From: Circinella minor
Taxonomy: Eukaryota; Mucoromycota; Mucoromycetes; Mucorales; Lichtheimiaceae
DNA: 64,000 bases
Assembly (NCBI GenBank): GCA_016758965.1
Contig: JAEPRB010000150.1
Span: 1 to 64,000, forward strand
Direction of reading: 5' to 3'
This document shows, piece by piece, positions 51,522 to 64,000 of the stretch. Below the pieces are notes generated by a model. The model had not been told where the DNA came from, searched no databases, and saw only the letters and a list, made by a program, of their open reading frames with translations. The translations under genes and the position numbers were made by a program. Each line of letters begins with the position of its first letter. Within the stretch, counting starts at the first letter, position 1.

Positions 51522-51900
51522 TTAACATATTATCATTTATTGTTATTATTATTATTTTTATCTGCATATCTTCATATAAAATACAACAAATCATGATGAT
51601 ATTTTGTACATAGTATATTTTAGCTATTTTTTAATACACTTTGAATACACATTATACCTTTTATTTGTCTATATTCTAATAGTTTGATAATATTTACGTA
51701 ATCATTATAAATTTAAAAGTTAATGAATAGTATGCATGGAGAATACAAAATTTAATGTTTCATCCCATTTTAGGAAGAAGACGCGTTTAAAAAAGACTTC
51801 TCCGCTTTTGATTCTGCGCGCGTGCCAACCTTTCTTTTTTACTGGTAGATAAGACTCATTCTTTACTACTAATACTACCCTCATAGATATTGTATATATA
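51522..51900. promoter_or_regulatory. Intergenic, promoter of ddb1
   Basis: 379 bp. It contains GACGCGTTTAAA and TTCTGCGCGCGTGCC, a G/C-rich island in AT-rich DNA about 60-120 bp upstream of the ddb1 ATG, including a possible MCB-like ACGCGT box at 51780-51785, a site used by cell-cycle factors in fungi. Whether it is used here is unknown. Confidence 0.4.
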
Positions 51901-54900
51901 ATGAGTGTGTTAAATTATGTATCCACTGCACAACCTCCGACTGCTATTAATCGAACAACACGAGGTAACTTTTTAGTACCGCATGAAGAATGTTTAATTG
52001 TCAGGTACAAAAACATAAACATATATAAAATATAGACCACTATTGAATCGGAACAATATTTATAACTGACAATTTTCTCTCTTCTTCTTTAAACAAAAAA
52101 GTAAAAGTACTCGAGTTGAAATTTATAAAGTGGATAATACTGGATTAACTCTTGAGCTTGAATTTGGTGTCTTTGGACGAATAGAATGTCTTACTACTTG
52201 TAATGCTTCTGTAAGTAATTGATATATCTCCATATTGATGCATACTTTTATAATAGATAAGTAGCTAATAAATATAATTTAGGCTCGTGAACGATGTTCA
52301 TTATTTATTTTAACGGATCAAGATCAGTATTGTGTATTGAGTTATGATCCATTGAGACGATCGATTATTACTGATAGTTCTGGAAGACTCGACCCAGAGA
52401 TCACGCGAACAGTAGTTGAAGACCCTATCATTACAACAGCAGGTGCCAATAAAGAAATAGTAATTGCAAGTGTATTTGGTGGGAGTCTTCATGTCTTTTC
52501 TATACAACCACCACAGAATTCAAAAGGAAAAGGAAGAGCTGTTAATACATCAAATCAACCCTTTTCAGTAAGGTAAATAAACTACTTTTTTTTTTATACA
52601 TGGATTTAGTACCAATCAATAGATAGATCGATAATATAAACTAATCATTACCATTATCTACTTTTTTAGAATTGCTGAAAGTCATATTTTATCAATGACG
52701 GTTTTGGAAGGAACCGAGCGACCAACAGTAGCAATTTTATATATGGATGAAAAAGAAACACGACGAGTCAAAACATATGAACTTAATTTACGTGGACGAG
52801 ATTTATATGATCGACAATCTGATTATCTTATAACTGAATTTGTAGTGGATTCAAGTGATCAATTAGTAGCAGCTGTTCCTTCACCTGTTGGTGGAATATT
52901 AGTCATTGGTGAATTGATGATCTCTTATTATGATATGCATGGATCAAGCAAATCAACAAGTATCAATTCAATGATACCTTCAACGTAAAGTATTATAAAA
53001 TACAAGGGAAAAGTAAATAATGATCTATCTAACTAAAAAAAAAACATTAATATACATATAGGTATACATTCCTTGGATCAAATTCTACAGAATGTCTTAT
53101 AGGCGATTCATTTGGTAACCTTTATCATTTGAATATTATCATAAACATTAATAACAGCGTAACTGAATTAATATTAAATACTTTGGGCAAGGTAAGATGA
53201 TGAATAATCTCTTTTTTTCTTTTCTCTTATTCATCTAATGTAATATATAAACAAAATCTGATCACTAGAATAAAAATAAAATAGACTTCTGTTGCAGCAT
53301 CCATTACATTTCTTGGAAATAACTTGACTTTTATTGGATCCACATTAGGTGATTCAGTTTTGGTTCGAGTAAAAGATTCAACAGGTCAAGGCCACCCTTC
53401 ATTATCTATTGTATATGAAATGCCAAGTTTATCTCCTATTGTCGATTTCTGTGTATATGATCTTGATAAGCGAGGAAGGGTAAATAATATCTTGTCTTTT
53501 TAGTATATAGATATTGAAACATCATATACGTTAATTCATCAATGATAAAGCTAACAATAGCAAACATTCATCATCATCATTTAGCAAACATTAGTATGTT
53601 GTTCTGGAGGGCCTAATAGCGGATCATTACGCGTTGTACAGGAAGGTGTTGGATTTGTCGAACATGCATCACTTCCAGTCCATGGTATCAAAAAAATATG
53701 GTCTTTAAAAACTGGATCATCAAGGTAAAATAATAATAAAAAAAAGGAAACAATCACAAGGATTAAAAAAAGATGTATTGACAATAGAATCAATCTCCTC
53801 TTAGTCAAGATGATGTTTTAGTATTATCAACTGTTCATGAAACTAGAGTACTCTATATCCGCCCTGGTGAAAAAATGATGGAAGAAATGGAGCAATTTTC
53901 AGGGATGAGATTAAATGAAACAACATTAGCAACAGGACCTGTATTAGATGGAAAGTTTATACAAGTAACTCCATCCAGCGCTCGTTTACTCAAAAGTGAT
54001 ATTGTAGGTGGTTTATTACATGAATGGCAACCACCTTCTTCTGATGTTATTACTGTTGCAGCGACCAATGCTACTCAATGTGTCTTATCTTATGGTAATG
54101 GTACATTGGTATATCTTGAAGTGAATGGTGATACCCTGGTACAAAAAAGGTAAAAATTGATAGTCCTTAGCATGGCCATATACACCCTATAATGCATGAC
54201 TCAACCTCAATCTCAATATTATTATTTTTTAAATATAGTGCAACAAAATTCGAAAACGAAATATCATGTTTGGATATAAACCCTTTGAATGATGAATCAT
54301 TAGAATTTCGTGCAGATTATTTGGCAATCGGTTTATGGAGTGGTGAAAATTTACAATTAGTGCGATTACCAAATTTACAGGTTACTGCAAAGGATACTTT
54401 ACCCGACAAATTGGTACCACGTTCTTTATTATTAGTAAATCTAGACAAAAGTTATTATCTTATGGTGACATTAGGTAAAACAAGATGATTTGGATCTTTT
54501 TTTTTTTGTCTTGAAGAATTGAACAGTAATATACTCATCATTTGGCGAATATATATAGGTGATGGTCAAATGATATCATACAAAATTGATAATAGTGGGT
54601 CATTGTCAAGTCGACAGGAAATAACACTTGGAACTCATGCTGTTAGTCTTCATATTGTACCACAAAATGGCAAAAAGAGTGTATTCGCTGCATCAGACCA
54701 TCCTACCATGATTACTAGTGAATATGATCAACTAATATTTTCTGCTGTCAACCTCAAGGTAAAAATATAACGTTAATCCCTTAATGTATATGTGAAATAA
54801 TTACTATTGTCGTTATCAATGTATTTCATGTTGTGTTTATATTTATTTTTATAATATAATATTAGGACATTCGGTCCTGTGTAACATTTGATAGCTCGAT

Positions 54901-56546
54901 CATCCAACAAAGTATTGTGCTTTGTACCGGCGATAAACTTGTATTTGGACAAGTGGACCCAATTCGCAAGTTACATTTTACGAAAATTCCACTAGATAAT
55001 GAAATGGGTCAACGATTAACGTATCATGAACACTCCAAAACGATTGCTGTTGGTACTTCAAGATTAATTCGAAATCCCGATAACGGTATAGAATTGTCTA
55101 AAGGATGGTTGCGAATTTTTGACGCAAGGACTTTTCAAGGTAAAAAAAAAGGAATATATGTTTTGTAAAGTGAAAGGATGGGAAAATAATGAAGGGGATC
55201 GAGGACGAAATACAAAAAAAAAGTTTTGCATACTAAAAACTCTTATATATATATATATTTAGTATTGGGTTCCCATGAACTTCTTGAACAAGAATTGGTA
55301 GAAAGCATCACTACTGCATATATTAATGACCTTGGACGAGAATTTGTATTTGTGGGAACTGCCATTACACATAATGAAGAAGAAACACAACTTACAGGTC
55401 GCGTACTTGCTTTTAATGTGACACCTACTGGTGAGTATAAATTGATAGATGCATTTAAAGTACCTGGTGTTGTATATTCTATAAAGCCATTCATGGGATC
55501 TATTGTTGCAGCTGTGGAAGGATCTGTAAGCATATATTTTTTTTCTTTTTTTTTTCTTCTCAATCTCATGAAGGGGTTAGATCTTCAATCTTCTATAAAA
55601 TTGGATGTAGATGTATATGTTACTAACAACAAGACAAAAAAAAAACATTTAGTTATATTACCTTGAAAAACTCAAGCTAGATGAAGACTTTGGTAATCGG
55701 TTATCACTTGATATGAAATTACATGCCAACGTTGAGGCTCTCAGTATTGACACACGTGGAGAATTCATTCTTGTTGGTGATATGATTCGTTCCATGTCAC
55801 TAGTCAAACTACAAGATCCAGTCAACTCCACTTTCCAAAAAGTAGCTGCAGATTATAATCCTTGTTGGATGACAAGTGTTAAATTTTTACAAGATGATGT
55901 TTTCCTTGGTGCTGAAACTTACTATAATTTATTTACCGCACGACGGATATCTGATATTGAAATGGATGAAGAATCTGAGACACCAATGCACTTGGAAATT
56001 GTTGGTGAATATCATCTTGGTGATCAAATCAATTGTTTCCGTGAAGGTACGTAAAAGAGGCAAAAAAAAAAATAGTCAAACAATCAAACAATGGTTTCAG
56101 AGAAAGAATGATAAAAAAATAGGCCATCTAACACTTCCCACTCTTTAAAATATCTAGGATCATTAACACAAACAAGGACACCTCGTAATCCAAACCAACC
56201 CCCTATTACCAAAATACTATATGCGACTGCGAACGGTGGTATTGGTATGATCCGTTCGTTAACAGAGCAAGATTATCAATTTTTACTCGTTGCTCAAGCC
56301 AACATCTTGTCTGTAGTAAAAAGTATTGGTAACTTTGACCACCGTAGTTGGCGGATGTTCAACAATTCTACCAAAAGGAGTGAAATGCGTAATTTTATAG
56401 ATGGTGATGTAATTGAAAGCTACCTCAATTTATCAGAACAAGAAAAGCAGAAAGTTGTTCAAGGACAAACGGAGACTGGGGAAGACCGGTTACGAGTAAC
56501 TACTCAAGAATTAGAATCTATGATTCGTGAGTTGGTCACAGGATAA
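51901..56546 (+). CDS. ddb1: DNA damage-binding protein 1 (DDB1)
   Basis: Triple beta-propeller adaptor of CUL4 ubiquitin ligases, acting in nucleotide-excision repair and heterochromatin control. It starts MSVLNYVSTAQPPTAINRTT. Recognisable blocks through the length are SKSTRVEIYKV, VFGRIECLTT, QLVAAVPSPVGGILVIGE, TFLGNNLTFIGSTLGDS, GPNSGSLRVVQEGVGF, IWSLKTGSSSQDDVLVLST, SDIVGGLLHEWQPP, ISCLDINPL, AIGLWSGENLQLVRLP, KSVFAASDHPTMI, EFVFVGTAITHNEEETQ, RGEFILVGDMIRSMSL, ADYNPCWMTSV, FLGAETYYNLF, SIGNFDHRSWRMFN and the C-terminal FIDGDVIESYLNLSEQE. Around 16 exons. Full length, about 1,100 residues. It belongs to DDB1 rather than the related CPSF-160 or Rse1/SF3b130 on the basis of the N- and C-termini. 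Confidence 0.95.
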
Positions 56547-57315
56547 AATTATAATAGCCATAATTATAATCATAACAAACGCAAGAACAAAGGAAAATTT
56601 GATTTTATTGTTATGTTTTTTTTTTCTTTTAAGTTAAGAAAAGGACAACGAAAACAGTAACAATTATTAACAACAACAAAAATGAGGTCCATTGTTTTTC
56701 TATATTCCCCTTCCATCCCCCAACAAAAGAAGGCACCCCTTTATGTACATAATAGGTAATATTTTACGACAATAAAAAAGATAATTCTAAAAAAAAGAAA
56801 AACAAAATATCTGTAAAAAAAAAAAGATCAAAGCAACAATAGTTACCATGGTGATAACTTTGTAAAAAAAATTATCGCGTGGCAAACAGTGATTATCCGT
56901 CAGTGGTCATTGTTGTGTATCAACGCACCAAAACGTGGTCCCATTATAAGATATACCCCAAGAAATATATTAATGCTAATTATACATACATATTGGACGT
57001 GCATGTGCTTTGGTCTTTGTACCACAAAATTGTTAAAATTATGTGTTCCCTCCCCCCACCAAAAAAAAAAAAATTAAATTCCTTATAAGTCACGACAAAT
57101 CTGAAATGAAATTTATTAGGTTTAAGTGAAGGCTGTCGGTTTTGCAGTAAAAATTTCGTTGCTTTTTTTCCCTTTTTTTTTATTATTTCTTTTTTCAACA
57201 AACCACTTTTTTCTTGGGCAGCCCCATTTTGTATATATATATATATACATACATATATACATATACACAATAGTCATTGAGGACATTTCCTTTTTTTTAT
57301 ATTCATAAATTTTAA
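56547..57315. other. Intergenic, ddb1 3' end to ase1 start
   Basis: 769 bp, A/T homopolymers and a (TA)/(ACATAT) tract around 57230-57265. No gene is supportable. Confidence 0.5.
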
Positions 57316-60300
57316 ATGGAGTGTCTTTATTCTAAAATTGACAAACTAAATTATATTTGGTCCTTGACGGGATCTCCTCTTGATTCCCAAACTGTGTCTC
57401 ACAAGTTACAGGTATATAAAAAAAAATAACTCCCAACAAAAATACATATATGGGAAAAAATATTGAGAATATATATTTATCACATTATTTATTTAACAAT
57501 GATTATATATTCCTCGGATATTCTTTCTTTTAGTACGTTTATTATGAATTGGATCGATTAATTGAACACGAGCAATTTGAACGACGATTATTGAATGCCG
57601 ATATCGAGGATATATTGGTACATTACTTAATACTACTAGCTATTTTATATAATTATACATAAAAAATGATAGGGGCTCTTTGTGAACATCAATAGAAAGA
57701 GTACAAAATAGGGTTTATTTTTGTTCTTTATAAAAAAAAAGGGGGAGGGGGTAAAAGTGAATGTAAAGGGAAAAGAAGCCAGGGAGAGAGAGAAGCCTTT
57801 TTCTTTAGTACAAAACAAGCATGAGGAATCATTTATAAGGTTTTTGACATAAATACAATAGTCATTATCTTGTAAACTGACGACTGTATTGTAATACACT
57901 CCGTGTATAGGAAAATATCGAATATTCTTGTAGTATATTAGGAGTATCTACAGAGAATATCTTGACATCTGATTTGTGCAAAGAAGGATTATTTGACGAT
58001 GCAGTGATGCCATTAACTTCATTGTCACACCCGACTTTTGCCCGGCAAAAATCATTGCTTAAATTAGACTCCAGACTAACTCATGTATGCATAATTATAA
58101 ATCTTTCCGTTTGGAATGTCCAATCTTGATTGTTTGTTTTTGTTGTTATTACCGTTATTGATTTACTATAATACTTGTTGACCATCGTTATACATATATA
58201 GGAAATTTACCGTCGACGTTCACATGTAAAAGACTGGTTACAACAAATTACTTCAATATCTATGGAGTTGGGAATATTTAACCCATTTAAACAATATCAG
58301 GTACTAAAATAATTTTAAGATTCATGCGAAAAATTATATTAACGATAATGATAAGAGAGTGTGTGACCTGCTGACTTTGATGTTTATATTGCTTTTATTT
58401 AAACCATAGGAATACCAAGACGAGCTAAGTTGGGGAACTGTACAATCGGTATGTTAGTACTAATAATAATAACGATAAACATAAACATCCATAAACAGTT
58501 TTGCCATTTATTATTGTTAGTATTATTAGAGTGAATAAGTTTTTGTGTATGTGTACCAAATTTAAATAATCTTAAATTTAGTATATTATATACATACATA
58601 TACACTCTTATTCACATATTATAATTTTACCCCTTCTTTTTTTTTTACTTTCACTTAAACCTGAAACTCCTAAAAGTTATTTTTTTCGGGTGAAAAGCTA
58701 ATATTCTTTAATTTTGTTTCCCTATTTCTTTTATTTCTTTCTTGCAGATCAGTTGCGCCTTACGGGATTTACTTCAAAAAAAAGTAACACGTCAGAAAAT
58801 TATTTATTTATTGTATTTATTATATATATATATAAACAACACAACATTATAACTTAAAGTTGCTATTCTAGGGTACACAACGGTACGATTTTGAAGTATC
58901 CGCACGACTTATACATTATTATTGGACCATACTTGGTATTTCACCGGATACAACGAACGATATTCTTGATCAAGGGCTTGAACGATTATTTTCAAATATT
59001 CCTATTGATACCGACTCTTTTGTAGTTGATGTGTTACCATCGTTACCATCACCTAGCAACAACAACAGCAGTAATAGTGATGAAATTGCAATAAATGAGG
59101 ATGAAATAACTTGCACCACAGAAACTCAATGGATATATTATAATCATGTTCAAGATAATTATTTACGTACATCAGAAGCTATAGAATTGCTGAAAAAGAA
59201 AGCCATTGAATTGAATCATACCTACAACCGTCGATTGGAATTGTATAACAAATATATAAAGAGCATTCAAACTATCTATGATGAAATCAAAACACCGGCT
59301 GAAAGACGATGCACCATACGTCGGTCCCTGAGTAATCTGTATTTGCAAGAGGTACATACATAAAAAAAATTATGTAAAAAAAAGGTTAATTTTGCCTATA
59401 CTATTCATTTCATATTCTGATAAACATACTTGTTTAACGAAAAAAATAATCATGGATTACTTGATATGTAGTTACGTGGTGAATTTGATCAACTTAAAGA
59501 AGTAGTACGAAAAATGGCAGAAGCATATATTGACAAGGTAACATATTTACCTTTCCTCTCTTCTTTTCCTTTGTTTCCCCTCTTGCTTATAGGTGTTTGT
59601 TTGTTTTATATAGTTCAGGGAGAAACTTGAGGATCTATGGGACAAAGCACTTTTAACACAAAAAGAGCGTGCCGAATTTATTGCAAAGTTGCATGAGAAA
59701 GGTAAAAAGAAGCAAAATAATAGTAACCAGTGAATAATGAGAATAATGTGTTCAGATGTATATACTAACATTTATTTTTATGAAATGCTTCTGATTAGCT
59801 GATACAATGGATGAAGTTCATCTATTAGTCGATGAACATATCAAGTATTTACAACGAGTGCAACCAAGAGCAAGAGCTGTAGCACGACTTATGAAGCAAC
59901 GGAAAGAACTTATCCAGGTAATATAATAATAATAATAATAATAATAAAATCGTCTTTTTTATGACTCCATGTTAACATGTATAAATGTGCTATAGAAAAT
60001 GGTTGATTTTGAAAAAACAGCATCAGATCCAAAAAGGCTATTTAGGTCATCATTTCAACTGAATGAAGAAGAACGTTGGAGAAAAACTTGCTTTCCAACA
60101 CTTCTGACGCTTGATGATGCTCTCGTAGAAGCAGTACAAGAGTTCGAGCGTGTTTCGGGCAAACCATTCATTTATGATCACTGCCGTTATTTAGATACTC
60201 TTGTGAGTATTTTTTTTTCTTTATTATATTACATGATACTCTCTACTATATAAATTTATTCATCTTTCTCAACGTCTCATCTATTATATAGCGAGATGAA

Positions 60301-61095
60301 ATAACAGATCGTGCAGCTACTCAAACTTTCTTTGGGTTTTTAAATACGGATCTAAAACAATCTTCATCTACGTTAACAAGGCAAACCTCTCGATCTAAAT
60401 TACGTAGCGCAACGCTTAATATCTCACCTAGTTCTACCACTTCATCTTCATTGTCAAATACATATAATAATGACAGCAAAGAAAATATTACATTAGCATC
60501 ACCGATAGGTACAAAAAATAAATGCCCACCTTCTCCAACACATCCTCAAGCTCCTTCTAAACGTCGATCCCATACTACTGCTCGTTCAGCAACATCACAA
60601 TCAAAAAGTGAATTTGCATCTCCAAGAAGTTCTAAATCAGCATATACCTCACACTTGTTATCTAGTTCAAAATTAATGCCACCTACTCCTCCTGCAGAAT
60701 CAGTACCAAGACGTGAGTATATCCACAGCAATGATAACAATAATAAAAGAACAAGTCGAATACCATATGCTGTTAAAGCAAAACATGATGATCAACAGCG
60801 ACAGCAGACTACTTCAACCGTTTCATCTACTACTCCTGTACCTAGTAGAACTAGCATTATACCTAGACATCAACAGCAACAAAAAAAGCAAGAATTATCA
60901 TCAAATGATACATGTCAATGGAGTCAATTAGAGGAACAAAATGTTGGTACTAGCAGTAGTGACAGTAGTGGTGAAGAGGAAGAAGAATTAGAATCGCCCT
61001 CATCTCCACCTGATGAGAATGAAAATTCAACAGCATCAAAACATGAATTATCCCATATAGAAACGTCATCTGTATCTGCAGTATCCATTTGTTGA
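57316..61095 (+). CDS. ase1: Microtubule bundler, MAP65/Ase1/PRC1 family
   Basis: Anti-parallel microtubule cross-linker of the spindle midzone. About 13 exons, several shorter than 60 bp. The N-terminal part (LYSKIDKLNYIWSLTG ... YYELDRLIEHEQFERRLL ... RSHVKDWLQQITSIS) forms the dimerisation and spectrin rods. The conserved microtubule-binding stretch follows: LRGEFDQLKEVVRKM, FREKLEDLWDKALLTQKER, EVHLLVDEHIKYLQ, MKQRKELIQKMVDFEKTASDP, RLFRSSFQLNEEERWRKTCFP and TLLTLDDALVEAVQEFE. The last 250 residues are Ser/Thr/Pro-rich with many S/T-P sites and basic patches, a likely Cdk-regulated tail, then an acidic end. Length about 800 residues. No catalytic activity. Confidence 0.93.
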
Positions 61096-61462
61096 AAGAA
61101 GTAAACTATATACCCCATCCATAAACTTACAGACTTTTTTTCACAACATAAACATATTGCATCTTCTATTTTCATTTCAAATAACCTTTTTTTTAAAAAT
61201 ATTCTTGCTCTTTTTTTTTTATTCATATTAAGCATTTGTACAAAGGAAAAAAAAAATAAAAAAAAAAAAATTGCACTCACTTTTATCTTTGAAACAATGT
61301 TTGCTTAAAACGGATGACGCTTGGCACGTGGCAAAAACGAATTTTTATTAAGCATTCACAGCTGGATAAGAATTTCCAACGATTTGTTACCTACTGTACT
61401 TATATTCTCTCTTTAATAATAATTTTAATAATAATAATAACAATAGCACATTTATAATAATA
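61096..61462. promoter_or_regulatory. Intergenic, promoter of vps45
   Basis: 367 bp in tandem between ase1 and vps45. A/T homopolymers, a CACGTG E-box-like word at 61325-61330 (GGCACGTGGC) and a (TAA) tract before the ATG. Use of the E-box is unproved. Confidence 0.4.
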
Positions 61463-63920
61463 ATGGATTTAGTAAAAGCTGTTCAACATTATGTGGACAA
61501 AATGATTAATGAAGTACCTGGTATGAAGGCACTTTTACTTGATACAGACACAGTAAATATTACCTTTTCTTTTTCCCCGGGTTTATCATCAATCCTCTTC
61601 TCATGCATAATATAACTTCATGTTTCTACTTTGTTTTTATTAGACACCAATTGTATCATTAGCAACAACCCAATCCTCCTTACTTACTAAAGAATGTTAT
61701 CTTATTGATCGCGTTGATAATCGTAATCGCGAAAAAATGCGACATCTTAAATGCATATGTTTTTTACGCCCAACACCTGAATCATTACGATATTTGATTG
61801 ACGAGTTACGCGAACCAGCATATGGCGACTATTATATATGTATGAAGAACGAGAGACTACTTTTTTTTAGTATATATATGTATATATATGTGTGTGTATG
61901 TGTGTGCATATTTGATATTAATTCATATTATATGTATAGATTTCAGTAATACTTTACATAAATCTGATATTGAACGACTAGCTGAAATCGATGAGCATGA
62001 AGTAGTACGAGAAGTCCAGGTAAATGAAAGGTCATACATATAGATAGCTGAATATATAGATGACGATTTTTTCAATGATAGTAACGACACCTTTATATAT
62101 AAATATTCTTAGGAATATTTTGGAGATTATCTTGCTATCAACTCGGATTTATATTCATTGGGTATGGATCCACGTGATCTTTTTGGTGAATCCATTACTA
62201 GTTGGAATACAGATGCGTTTAAGCAATCGGTACGAGGCATATGTTCCGTATTATTAAGTTTGAAGAAAAAACCGGTTATTCGTTTTGAAAATGCAAGCCC
62301 AATGGCTATGCAACTTGCCCAAGAAGTTCAGGTACAAAAACAGACACAAACAGAAGGAACGGTGGATGTTGTAGGACTAAGGACTGTATTTTCTAATTTA
62401 TTGTATTATATAGAAAAATATCCAACGTGAAGGTCAACTATTTGATTTTAGAAGACCTGATACCCCACCTGTGTTACTTATTCTTGATCGTCGTAATGAT
62501 CCTGTTACTCCTCTTTTAACACAATGGACATATCAAGCCATGGTGCATGATTTAATTGGTATTCATCATGGCAGAGTAGATTTGTCCAATGTTCCAGATG
62601 TTCGTAATGAGCTCAAGGTATGCTATCGTTATTGTTATTATTTGATAGGACGAAAGAAAATAAGTTATGGGTTGAGTGGACTATAGTAAACGAACAAAAA
62701 AAAAATATATATAGGAAATTGTCTTGTCAGCAGATCAAGATCCTTTTTTTAAAAAGTCCATGTATCTCAATTTGGGCGATTTGGGCGCTACCATTAAGCA
62801 ATATGTAGATGAATATCAATCCAAAACGAAATCTAATATGAATATTGAATCTATTGCTGATATGAAACGATTTGTTGAAGAATATCCCGAGTTTCGTAAA
62901 TTATCTGGAAATGTTTCTAAACATGTTGCCCTTGTGAGCGAATTGAGCAGACGGGTAGCACAAGAGCATTTGCTTGAAATTAGTGAATTGGAACAAGGTT
63001 TAGCATGTAATGAAAATCATAATAATGACTTATCGGTAAATATATATATATATATCATTTCTTAATTTTATTACTCATATATGTATCTGTCAAGTGTATA
63101 CATGTCCAGTTGTGCTCATTTATATATATATATGTGTGTGTGTGTATAGAAAATCCAAAAAATGTTGGAAGATCATAATATATCAGATGATGCCAAAGTA
63201 CGATTGGTGCTGCTTTATGCTTTACGATATGAACGAACACCTAATAATGCAATTAAATCATTGCTTAATATGTTGGATCATGTTGGCGTTAGTGAAAAGA
63301 AGAGTGCAGTAAGTATGACTGGGTTTTTATGTCCAAATATTATTTTATATCTCCTTTATTAACAATAACCTTTTTTTTAGTTGGTTGCCTCTATTTTAAT
63401 GTATGCTGGTTTCGGTCAAAGGCAAGATGATTTATTTTCAAATCAGACATTTTTATCTCGTGGACGAAATGTATTGAAAGGATTAAAGGGTGTTGAAAAC
63501 GTTTATACACAACATACACCCCAATTAGGGGAAACTTTGGATATGCTAATTAATGCTCGACTCAAAGAATCCAGTTATCCATTTGTTGGAGGACAATCCC
63601 CCGGAATCCGTGAAAGGTAAGCCCGACTATAATATTGTATAAAATGGCAAGGGGATCGATATAATAAATCTAACCCGTTTCTTATACTGCCAACTATTAT
63701 AATTTATAGAGCCCAAGATATTATCGTATTTATTGTAGGAGGCGCAACATTTGAAGAAGCTCGTTATGTTGCACAATTAAATGCAGGAACTCCTGGTGTT
63801 CGTGTTGTACTAGGAGGAACGACAGTTCATAATTCAACAAGTTTTATGCAACAGTTAGACGCTGTAACTCAAAAAGGGATGAGTTTATCTTCTGCTGCTC
63901 GAAGACTTGGTCATCAATAG
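61463..63920 (+). CDS. vps45: Sec1/Munc18-family protein Vps45
   Basis: SM protein that chaperones SNARE assembly in Golgi-endosome-vacuole traffic, with the Tlg2/Pep12-type syntaxins. It starts MDLVKAVQHYVDKMINEVPGM. Family blocks: MKALLLDTDTTPIVSLATTQS, RLIDRV-like and HLKCICFLRPT, YLIDELREPAYGDYYI, HEVVREVQEYFGDYLAINSD, PPVLLILDRRNDPVTPLL, TQWTYQAMVHDLIGI, EIVLSADQDPFFKKSMYLNLG, MKRFVEEYPEFRKLSGNVSKH, HNISDDAKVRLVLLYALRYER, YTQHTPQLGETLDMLINARL, DIIVFIVGGATFEEARYV and GTPGVRVVLGGTTVHNSTSF. Ten or so exons. Length about 560 residues. This is Vps45 rather than Sec1, Sly1 or Vps33 by the N-terminal and IVFIVGGATFEEA segments. Stop TAG at 63918-63920. Confidence 0.95.
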
Positions 63921-64000
63921 ATGATTGGATCCGACAACGATAAAAAAAGTTATTTTGCTTATTTTTTTTATTATCATGATAAAATGATCTAAATGTATAT
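63921..64000. other. vps45 3' flank to window edge
   Basis: 80 bp of T-rich and A-rich sequence, including TTATTTTTTTTATTATC, plausible as a cleavage and polyadenylation zone. Nothing else is seen. Confidence 0.4.

Overview
The window is nuclear DNA from an early-diverging filamentous fungus, most likely a member of the Mucorales (Mucoromycota). The evidence is very AT-rich, homopolymer-laden non-coding DNA, many short introns (about 50-200 bp, GT..AG, with GTAAGT- and GTACGT-type donors), fungal versions of universal eukaryotic genes, and transposon and nuclease-like families that I remember as typical of Mucorales. The genus cannot be told from sequence alone. No CRISPR array, operon, rRNA or tRNA gene was seen.

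Left part (1-14 kb): cell-wall-integrity protein kinase C (Pkc1, 13 inferred exons, minus), a mitochondrial carrier of the thiamine-pyrophosphate-carrier type (minus), an unidentified coiled-coil protein (minus), the small 2-oxoglutarate dehydrogenase subunit Kgd4/MRPS36 (plus) and a four-helix membrane protein (minus).

14-21.7 kb is a graveyard of mobile DNA: a broken Tc1/mariner transposase, a tandemly duplicated promoter-like 123-bp unit, a PIF/Harbinger-type pair (Myb/SANT-like protein and DDE nuclease, convergent, both frameshifted), and a broken gene with a PD-(D/E)XK-like motif that is interrupted by a palindrome-rich MITE. A second copy of that MITE lies about 0.85 kb downstream. A 59-bp inverted repeat flanks the whole block.

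21.7-40.3 kb: a 41-residue peptide gene with a 9-nt first coding exon, an aldo/keto reductase (minus), an mRNA-export factor of the Mex67/NXF family without the usual UBA-like tail (plus), an unidentified low-complexity protein (plus), and a tandem pair of WW-domain, Q/P/G/Y-rich proteins (minus) that share a glycine-rich segment and a G-W-F carboxyl end. Long gene-poor stretches follow.

40.3-64 kb: a 117-residue orphan, a diverged nuclease-like family protein ending in a transmembrane segment, a Ca3427-type periplasmic-binding-protein-like protein, glucosamine-6-phosphate N-acetyltransferase Gna1 (chitin precursor synthesis) divergent from a mitochondrial YCII-domain protein, a DDT/WHIM chromatin protein, DDB1, the microtubule bundler Ase1/PRC1, and the Sec1/Munc18 protein Vps45. 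These are independent housekeeping genes, not a pathway cluster. Pkc1, Gna1 and Vps45 touch cell-wall synthesis and trafficking only in a general way.

Exon structures were inferred by eye from reading frame, splice motifs and family conservation. The Pkc1, carrier, Kgd4 and first WW-protein models sum to whole codon numbers.
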